Below, piece after piece: positions 1 to 6,990 of a stretch of 6,990 nt of DNA (positions are counted from its first letter, which is position 1; every line of letters begins with the position of its first letter). The notes below the pieces were generated by a model that was given only the letters and a program-made list of their open reading frames with translations, ran no database searches and was not told the DNA's origin. The stretch is from Nitrospirae bacterium RBG_16_43_11 (GTDB lineage Bacteria > Nitrospirota > 9FT-COMBO-42-15 > HDB-SIOI813). Made by a program: the position numbers and the translations under genes. Location: assembly GCA_001805165.1 (NCBI GenBank), contig MHEI01000067.1, forward strand, positions 20,083 to 27,072. The letters are read 5' to 3'.

Positions 1-1
1 C

Positions 2-2183
<2,182 letters not shown>

Positions 2184-2185
<2 letters not shown>

Positions 2186-2309
2186 TTCACGCTGAAAAAC
2201 GCCCATCTGCGGCGTCAGGACAATAAATTTGAGCCTCAACGTACAGGAAGTACGCCTCGACTCAAATTTATTGTCCTTCCTTGCACCTGGGCATTTTTGA
2301 GCGTGAACT
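2184..2309. repeat. Large imperfect palindrome (REP/MITE-like element) between gyrB and gyrA
   Basis: Seen directly: two arms of about 50 nt (2184-2233 and 2260-2309) are inverted copies around a 27-nt loop. Pairing from outside in: 10 bp perfect (AGTTCACGCT at 2184-2193 with 2300-2309), one mismatch, 5 bp (A5/T5), one mismatch, 5 bp (GCCCA/TGGGC), two mismatches, 3 bp, a small asymmetric internal loop (6 vs 5 nt), then 17 bp perfect (2217-2233 with 2261-2277). About 40 Watson-Crick pairs in all. The left end overlaps the last two bases of the gyrB TAG stop. Bases TGT lie directly on each side (2181-2183 and 2310-2312), a possible 3-bp target duplication. There is no transposase and no coding potential. 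The form suggests a dispersed palindromic repeat or non-autonomous mobile element; if transcribed it would form a very stable hairpin. I do not recognise a named family. An intrinsic terminator is less likely because no U-run follows the right arm. Confidence 0.85.
2240..2254. repeat. Nested 5-bp hairpin in the palindrome loop
   Basis: Inside the 27-nt loop, CGTAC (2240-2244) and GTACG (2250-2254) are exact inverted copies separated by AGGAA. The direct repeat GCCTC occurs on both sides (2233-2237 and 2254-2258). The loop is therefore structured rather than random, giving a stem-within-stem like that of some dispersed bacterial palindromes. Short enough that chance cannot be excluded on its own. 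Confidence 0.5.
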
Positions 2310-2321
2310 TGTTGGCAACAA
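2309..2321. repeat. 13-bp dyad downstream of the palindrome
   Basis: TTGTTGGCAACAA is a perfect 6-bp inverted repeat around a central G, starting at the last base of the large palindrome. Its size and symmetry resemble an operator half-site pair or a small hairpin. No regulator is encoded nearby, and the dyad straddles the proposed element boundary, so a function is not supported beyond the symmetry itself. Confidence 0.3.
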
Positions 2322-2370
2322 TGATTCAAGGGTTCGAGGGGTCAAGGCTGTAAGGTGGGCATATGAAAAC

Positions 2371-2377
2371 AGGGAGG
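2371..2377 (+). promoter_or_regulatory. Ribosome binding site of gyrA (supports TTG start)
   Basis: AGGGAGG lies 7 nt before the TTG at 2385. In this frame a TGA at 2364-2366 blocks any earlier start, and no ATG or GTG occurs between that stop and 2385. The strong Shine-Dalgarno sequence at good spacing, together with the N-terminal length expected for GyrA, fixes the start on the rare codon TTG. Confidence 0.8.
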
Positions 2378-2384
2378 GAATGAC

Positions 2385-4829
2385 TTGGCAATAGGTGGTG
2401 AAAAGAGGGTGCTGGTAAGCATAGAAGATGAGATGCGGTCTTCGTATCTTGACTATGCCATGAGCGTCATCGTTGGAAGGGCGCTGCCGGATATAAGAGA
2501 CGGACTGAAGCCGGTACACAGGCGCGTCCTTTTTGCTATGCATGAGATGGGTGTCTCCTGGAACAGGTCATATAAGAAGTCTGCAAGGATAGTCGGTGAT
2601 GTAATCGGTAAATATCACCCGCATGGTGATGTGGCGGTATATGATACCGCTGTCAGGCTTGCACAAGACTTCTCCATGCGATATCCCCTGATTGACGGAC
2701 AGGGGAACTTCGGTTCAGTGGACGGAGACCCGCCCGCAGCGATGCGTTATACCGAGATCAGGATGGATAAGATTGCCAGCGAGATGCTGGCTGATATAGA
2801 TAAGGAGACCGTAGACTTTGCCCCCAATTATGACGGTTCCATGGAGGAACCCCTCGTCCTTCCTGCAAAGATCCCGAACCTTCTGATAAACGGTTCAACA
2901 GGTATTGCAGTCGGTATGGCTACAAACATACCGCCGCATAATCTTGGTGAGATTGTAGACGGCCTGATTATGTGTATAGAAAACCCTGATACAACTGTAG
3001 AAGGGCTTATAGAGGTTATAAAAGGCCCTGACTTCCCTACTGCAGGTTTTATTCACGGACTTGGCGGGATAAGAGATGCATACAGGACCGGCAGGGGAAT
3101 TATTCAGATGAGGGCAAGGGCGCTTATAGAGACAAATCAGAGGACAGAAAGGGAAAGCATCATAATTACGGAAATCCCGTATCAGGTGAACAAGGCAAAG
3201 CTGATAGAAACGATTGCAGGACTTGTCAGAGATAAAAAAATCGAGGGGATTTCTGAGATCAGGGATGAGTCTGACCGTGAGGGGATGCGTATAGTAATTG
3301 AAGTCAAGCGGGGAGAGCAATCACCGATTATCCTTAATCAGTTGTATAAGCATACCCAGATGCAGAGCAGTTTCGGCATTATAATGCTGGCCCTTGTGAA
3401 CAATCAGCCGAGGGTCCTGAATCTCAAAGAGATGCTCCGCTACTTTATAGAGCACCGGAGAGAGATAGTAGTCAGGAGAAGCCAGTATGAATTAAGAAAG
3501 GCAGAAGAAAGGGCGCATATATTAGAGGGTCTTAAGATAGCCCTGGCAAATCTTGATGAGATAATTAATCTGATAAAAAGATCAAGGACACCGGATGAGG
3601 CAAAGAGTGCGCTTATTGCACGGTTTACCCTTTCAGTGGTGCAGGCGCAGGCTATTCTCGATATGAGATTACAGAGACTCACCGGCCTTGAACGTGAAAA
3701 GCTTGAGGAGGAATACAGACAGTTAATTGAGCAGATGGCATACCTTAATTCAGTCCTTGCGAGTGAAGCCCTTGTGATGAAAATAATCAAGGATGAGTTG
3801 ATAGAAATAAAAGATGCTTATTCAGACATGAGGAGGACAGAGATTGTCCCTGAGACAAGAGAGATAGATATAGAGGACCTTATAGTTGAAGAGGATATGG
3901 TGATAACGATATCACACACCGGTTATATCAAGAGAAATCCGGTCACTATTTACAGGAGCCAGAAGAGGGGCGGCAAGGGAAAGATAGGGATGGAGACAAA
4001 GGAGGAAGACTTTGTCGAACACCTCTTTGTGGCATCCACGCATGACTATCTCCTCTTTTTTACTGACAGCGGCAAGGTCTACAGCATGAAAGTTCACCAG
4101 ATACCGGAGGCCGGCAGACTTGCCAAAGGCAAGGCCATAGTAAATCTCCTTCAACTGAATAAGGATGAGCGGGTTACGGCTGTATTGCCTGTAAAGGTCT
4201 TCAGCGAGAATGAATATGTTGTTATGGCTACAATAAAAGGCGTGATTAAAAAGACCCCCCTCAACGCATACGGTAATATAAGGATAGGCGGCATAATAGG
4301 CATCCTGCTTGATGATGGGGATAAATTAGGGTCGGTCCGGATTACCTCAGGCAACCAGGAGATACTGCTAAGTACCCATAACGGTATGTCTATCCGCTTT
4401 AATGAAAATGAGGTAAGGACTATAAGCAGAGTGGGGAGAGGCGTGAAGGGGATTGACCTTGATGATGATGATTTTGTCGTGGGCATGGAGATTGTGCAGG
4501 ACAATTCTACAATCCTTACAGTCACTGAACGTGGTTTCGGGAAACGGACAGATCTGTCCGAATACAGGATGCAGGGGCGGGGAGGAAAAGGTGTATATAC
4601 GATAAAGGTAACACAAAAGAATGGCAAGGCTATGTCCGCCATCCAGGTTACTGATGATGATGAGATAATGATACTTACTACTGAAGGCATGATAATCAGG
4701 ATGAAGACTAAAGATATATCAATCATAGGCCGTAATACGCAGGGTGTTAAGCTTATTAATTTAGAAGATAATGATATAGTCGTCGGTGTTGTAAAATTAG
4801 CAGAGAGGGAAGATGGAGATGTTGTTTAA
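2385..4829 (+). CDS. gyrA: DNA gyrase subunit A
   Basis: Breakage-reunion subunit of DNA gyrase, 814 aa, complete, starting with TTG. The N-terminal part aligns with E. coli GyrA almost without gaps, so numbering coincides: the winged-helix region holds KYHPHGD (76-82), V83, D87, QGNFGS (106-111), and catalytic Tyr122 in AAMRYTE (codon 2748-2750), which forms the covalent bond to DNA. IPPHN and the EIPYQVNK segment belong to the tower. The coiled-coil arm follows, ending near [15 protein letters not shown]; the extra stretch that E. coli carries just before this is absent. The C-terminal DNA-wrapping pinwheel starts at about 500. Its canonical GyrA box QKRGGKG is at 526-532 (3960-3980), and five degenerate blade motifs follow at about 577, 633, 684, 731 and 782, so six blades. 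The GyrA box marks it as gyrase rather than topoisomerase IV ParC. The long acidic tail of E. coli is missing; the protein ends shortly after the last blade. Position 83 is Val rather than the usual Ser/Thr/Ala. Confidence 0.98.
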   Translation: MAIGGEKRVLVSIEDEMRSSYLDYAMSVIVGRALPDIRDGLKPVHRRVLFAMHEMGVSWNRSYKKSARIVGDVIGKYHPHGDVAVYDTAVRLAQDFSMRYPLIDGQGNFGSVDGDPPAAMRYTEIRMDKIASEMLADIDKETVDFAPNYDGSMEEPLVLPAKIPNLLINGSTGIAVGMATNIPPHNLGEIVDGLIMCIENPDTTVEGLIEVIKGPDFPTAGFIHGLGGIRDAYRTGRGIIQMRARALIETNQRTERESIIITEIPYQVNKAKLIETIAGLVRDKKIEGISEIRDESDREGMRIVIEVKRGEQSPIILNQLYKHTQMQSSFGIIMLALVNNQPRVLNLKEMLRYFIEHRREIVVRRSQYELRKAEERAHILEGLKIALANLDEIINLIKRSRTPDEAKSALIARFTLSVVQAQAILDMRLQRLTGLEREKLEEEYRQLIEQMAYLNSVLASEALVMKIIKDELIEIKDAYSDMRRTEIVPETREIDIEDLIVEEDMVITISHTGYIKRNPVTIYRSQKRGGKGKIGMETKEEDFVEHLFVASTHDYLLFFTDSGKVYSMKVHQIPEAGRLAKGKAIVNLLQLNKDERVTAVLPVKVFSENEYVVMATIKGVIKKTPLNAYGNIRIGGIIGILLDDGDKLGSVRITSGNQEILLSTHNGMSIRFNENEVRTISRVGRGVKGIDLDDDDFVVGMEIVQDNSTILTVTERGFGKRTDLSEYRMQGRGGKGVYTIKVTQKNGKAMSAIQVTDDDEIMILTTEGMIIRMKTKDISIIGRNTQGVKLINLEDNDIVVGVVKLAEREDGDVV
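4805..4809 (+). promoter_or_regulatory. Ribosome binding site of the rlpA-like gene, inside gyrA
   Basis: GAGGG lies within the last gyrA codons. It is only 3 nt from the ATG at 4813 but 9 nt from the in-frame ATG at 4819. Spacing therefore favours 4819 (two residues shorter), while the longest frame begins at 4813. The difference does not affect the signal peptide. Confidence 0.5.
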
Positions 4830-5448
4830 TATACGCCATCTTTTTATTGTTATAGTTGCCTTAATAGTATCCTCCTGTGCCTTTCCTGCCTACAGGTCAC
4901 CCTATGCAGCCGGATATGTGGAAAGGGGTATAGCGTCGTGGTATGGAGAGGACTTTCATGGCAAACCGACGTCAAGCGGCGAGATATACAACATGTATGA
5001 CCTGACAGCGGCCCATAAACTTATGCCCCTTGGTACAGTCGCAAAGATTACCAACTTAGACAATGACCGCTCTGTAGTGGTAAAGATAAATGACAGGGGT
5101 CCTTTTATTGATGGCCGCATCATTGATCTGTCGTACTCAGCAGCAACGGAAATTGGGATGATGGAGAAAGGTTTGTCCAGGGTTGAGATAAAGGTATTAA
5201 AATGGGGAAAGAGTTTGTCGGATTTTACTGTACAAGTAGGGTCTTTTGCAGTGGAAGAGAATGCCCTGAGGTTAAAGGAAAAATTGAACCAGAAGTATAG
5301 AGACGCTCATATAATAACATACGAAACCAACGATAAGAAATATTACAGGGTCAGGGTCGGTTCTACGAAGGATATCGGGAAGGCAGAACGCTTAGCCGAG
5401 AGGCTGTCAGAGGAAGGCTTTTCATTTTTTATTACAAGGAAAGATTAA
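4813..5448 (+). CDS. rlpA: RlpA-like septal lytic transglycosylase lipoprotein with SPOR domain
   Basis: Probable outer-membrane lipoprotein of 211 aa that cleaves peptidoglycan glycan strands lacking stem peptides, as RlpA does in Pseudomonas aeruginosa. Residues 4-21 are a hydrophobic signal peptide ending in the lipobox VSSC; Cys22 would be lipidated and processed by signal peptidase II. The next residue is Ala, not the Asp that retains lipoproteins in the inner membrane. Residues about 37-130 form the double-psi beta-barrel: GIASWYG, the SSGE segment with Glu57, TAAHK, PLGT, and NDRGPF with Asp94, matching the family's catalytic Glu/Asp pair. Residues about 138-211 are a SPOR domain (FTVQVGSF, then YYRVRVG), which binds denuded septal peptidoglycan. 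It is shorter than E. coli RlpA because the linker between domains is very brief (about 8 residues). It overlaps the gyrA end by 17 bp, implying translational coupling. The start may be ATG at 4813 or, with better spacing, at 4819. Enzymatic activity is inferred; in E. coli RlpA this activity has not been evident. Confidence 0.9.
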   Translation: MEMLFNIRHLFIVIVALIVSSCAFPAYRSPYAAGYVERGIASWYGEDFHGKPTSSGEIYNMYDLTAAHKLMPLGTVAKITNLDNDRSVVVKINDRGPFIDGRIIDLSYSAATEIGMMEKGLSRVEIKVLKWGKSLSDFTVQVGSFAVEENALRLKEKLNQKYRDAHIITYETNDKKYYRVRVGSTKDIGKAERLAERLSEEGFSFFITRKD

Positions 5449-5460
5449 GGGGGCTAAGGG
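5447..5460 (+). promoter_or_regulatory. Ribosome binding region of pepA
   Basis: Two purine-rich tracts, AAGGGGG (5447-5453) and AAGGG (5456-5460), fill the 16-bp gap before the ATG at 5465. The second is 4 nt away and the first 11 nt, so neither spacing is ideal but both could pair with 16S rRNA. The first tract overlaps the rlpA stop codon, consistent with coupled translation. Confidence 0.5.
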
Positions 5461-5464
5461 AATT

Positions 5465-6973
5465 ATGATCAAGTTTACAGTAAAAGAAGGTTCTGTGTTA
5501 AGGGAACGCGTAGATGCAATACTTGTCGGTATACATGAAGATGCAATTGAAAAGAGTCCCCTTGCTGCTGAGGTGAACAGGCTCCTGGGCGGGGCTATCG
5601 ATACTGTGTTAAGCCGCAAATCTTTTACCGGCAAGGTTGAGCAGATAGAGGTGCTGGAGACACGGGAGAATATACCTGCAAGTTACTTTATTCTATGCGG
5701 GCTTGGGAAGGCTGGAAAAGCCGGACTTGAACAGATACGGCAGGCTATGGGGCGTGCAGTTTTGCGTGCAAGAGATATGGGATTAAAGAGAGTTGGTGTT
5801 ACAACTACAGCATTTATCAATAAAATGGAAAATATTACTGTTGAGGATGCGGGAAGGGCTATGGCTGAGGGAGCTAACCTTGCCCTGTACAGATTTTCAA
5901 AATATAAGGTTAAGGAAAATGGCAATTCAAAAAATATAGATGAGATACGTTTTATTGAGGAAGAGAGGAAGAGTGCCACAGCTGTAAAAATCGGTGTTGA
6001 AAAGGGGAGGATCATCGCAGACTCGGTTAATTTTGCGAGGGACCTGATTAACCATCCTGCCAATGACATGACCCCGACGATACTTGCAGAGACAGCGAAG
6101 AAGATGGCAGGCGCCAACAGGATAAAGTGTACGGTGCTGTCAAAGCCGCAGATAGAAAAACTTGGCATGGGGGCTTATCTTGGCGTGGCTCAGGGGAGTG
6201 AGGAACCGTTACGGTTTATTATCCTCGAGTATAACGGCGGCAAAAAGGGAGAAAAGCCTGTAGTTATTGTTGGAAAGTCTATTACTTTTGACAGCGGCGG
6301 CATATCACTCAAACCGGCCGAAGGTATGGGTAAGATGAAGTATGATATGTCCGGCGGTGCAGCAACTATCGGGGTATTAAGGGCTGCATCCATGCTCAGG
6401 CTTCCGCTGAATATTGTAGGACTGCTCCCTGCAACGGAAAATATGCCGAGCGGGTCTGCCATACGTCCGGGCGATGTCCTTCGTTCCATGAGCGGAAGGA
6501 CGATCGAGATTATCAGTACGGATGCGGAGGGAAGGCTTGCCTTAAGTGATGCACTCTTCTATGCTGCGAGGTATAAACCGAGATGGATTATTGATATAGC
6601 GACGCTGACAGGCGCCTGTGCTGTTGCTTTGGGCAATCATGCCATAGGCATGCTTGGCAACGATAAGGAATTAAAGGATAGAATAACAGCGGCCGGTGAT
6701 AAGGTGTGGGAAAGGGTCTGGGAGATGCCGCTATGGGATGACTATGCAGAGCAGATAAAAAGTCCTGTGGCGGATATGAAAAACTCTGGCGGCAGGGAGG
6801 GCGGAGTAATAACGGCTGCAATCTTCCTCAGTAAATTTGTTGAGGACTATCCGTGGGTGCACCTCGATATTGCCAGCACAGAATGGAATGACAAGGATAA
6901 GGCATATATGCCTGCCGGTCCTACAGCAATTGGAACGAGATTGATACTCCAGCTTCTAATGGATGCCTGTTAA
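5465..6973 (+). CDS. pepA: Leucyl aminopeptidase, M17 family (PepA-type)
   Basis: Cytosolic dimetal aminopeptidase that removes N-terminal residues, preferably Leu, from peptides; family members are hexamers. 502 aa, complete, near the family's usual 500. Residues 1-about 165 are the variable N-terminal macro-like domain; 185-500 are the catalytic domain. All active-site residues known from E. coli PepA are present, offset by one: Lys271 and Asp276 in GKSITFDSGG, Lys283, Asp294 in KYDMSGG, and Asp353, Glu355 and Arg357 in the signature STDAEGRL (6518-6541). Metal ligands are Lys271, Asp276, Asp294, Asp353 and Glu355; Lys283 and Arg357 are catalytic. LINHPAND (194-201) and LTGACAVALG (381-390) are further family segments. 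One oddity: Ser272 replaces the Gly that normally follows the first metal-binding Lys. E. coli PepA also binds DNA (Xer recombination, carAB control), but nothing here shows that role. It follows rlpA by 16 bp and is probably the last gene visible of a gyrA-rlpA-pepA transcript. ATG at 5465 is the natural start. Confidence 0.96.
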   Translation: MIKFTVKEGSVLRERVDAILVGIHEDAIEKSPLAAEVNRLLGGAIDTVLSRKSFTGKVEQIEVLETRENIPASYFILCGLGKAGKAGLEQIRQAMGRAVLRARDMGLKRVGVTTTAFINKMENITVEDAGRAMAEGANLALYRFSKYKVKENGNSKNIDEIRFIEEERKSATAVKIGVEKGRIIADSVNFARDLINHPANDMTPTILAETAKKMAGANRIKCTVLSKPQIEKLGMGAYLGVAQGSEEPLRFIILEYNGGKKGEKPVVIVGKSITFDSGGISLKPAEGMGKMKYDMSGGAATIGVLRAASMLRLPLNIVGLLPATENMPSGSAIRPGDVLRSMSGRTIEIISTDAEGRLALSDALFYAARYKPRWIIDIATLTGACAVALGNHAIGMLGNDKELKDRITAAGDKVWERVWEMPLWDDYAEQIKSPVADMKNSGGREGGVITAAIFLSKFVEDYPWVHLDIASTEWNDKDKAYMPAGPTAIGTRLILQLLMDAC

Positions 6974-6990
6974 TTATAATTTACACTTAC

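Noticed and set aside
2309..2384. A sigma-70 promoter for gyrA in the remaining spacer
   Set aside because: TTGTTG at 2309 could pass for a -35, but there is no -10-like hexamer 16-18 bp downstream, and CATATG near 2360 lacks a suitable -35 and lies too close to the gyrA start.
4151..4726. Long (191-codon) antisense frame inside gyrA
   Set aside because: It lies wholly opposite the GyrA pinwheel blades, is rich in Ser/Ile/Pro as expected from the reverse of this codon usage, and has no recognisable domain.
5683..6168. Hydrophobic antisense frame (161 codons) inside pepA resembling a membrane protein
   Set aside because: The hydrophobicity is the complement of charged Lys/Glu/Asp codons in pepA; the sense strand is an intact, motif-complete enzyme.
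6974..6990. Terminator or next gene after pepA
   Set aside because: Only 17 AT-rich bases remain; no hairpin, start codon or ribosome binding site can be judged.

Overview
The window is a chromosomal housekeeping block with four same-strand (+) genes and little non-coding space: gyrB (5' end missing), gyrA, an rlpA-like cell-wall gene, and a leucyl aminopeptidase (pepA, M17). Every large gene was identified from motifs read directly in its translation. No antisense gene is credible.

Organism. A Gram-negative (diderm) bacterium is likely. The third gene encodes a lipoprotein with the RlpA double-psi beta-barrel plus a C-terminal SPOR domain. GyrB carries the long insert after its TOPRIM domain that is usual in proteobacterial-type gyrases. 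Arg is often AGG/AGA, Ile is often ATA, GC looks intermediate, and gyrA starts with TTG. This would fit Nitrospirota or a deltaproteobacterial-type lineage, but that placement is an inference from codon style and gene content and is low confidence.

Layout. 2-2185: gyrB from about codon 74 (E. coli numbering) to the stop. 2186-2384: a 199-bp spacer, the only sizeable non-coding stretch. Most of it is a roughly 126-bp imperfect palindrome (2184-2309) with 10-bp perfect terminal arms, a 17-bp perfect inner stem and a nested 5-bp hairpin. The rest holds a short 13-bp dyad and the gyrA ribosome binding site. 2385-4829: gyrA, full length, 814 aa. 4813-5448: rlpA-like, overlapping the gyrA end by 17 bp. 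5465-6973: pepA, complete, 16 bp after rlpA. The last 17 bases are non-coding, with no recognisable terminator.

How they work together. GyrB (ATPase and metal-binding TOPRIM) and GyrA (catalytic Tyr, DNA-wrapping C-terminal domain) form the A2B2 gyrase that introduces negative supercoils. The tight packing of gyrA, rlpA and pepA suggests co-transcription and translational coupling, although their functions (DNA topology, septal peptidoglycan, peptide turnover) are not obviously related.

Most worth a second look: the palindromic element sits exactly on the gyrB stop codon. It looks like a small dispersed or mobile repeat (REP/MITE-like), possibly flanked by a 3-bp TGT duplication, inserted into a once-compact gyrBA operon. 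GyrA also carries Val at position 83, the main quinolone-contact position. I found no new multi-gene system here; most of the window is ordinary core genome.
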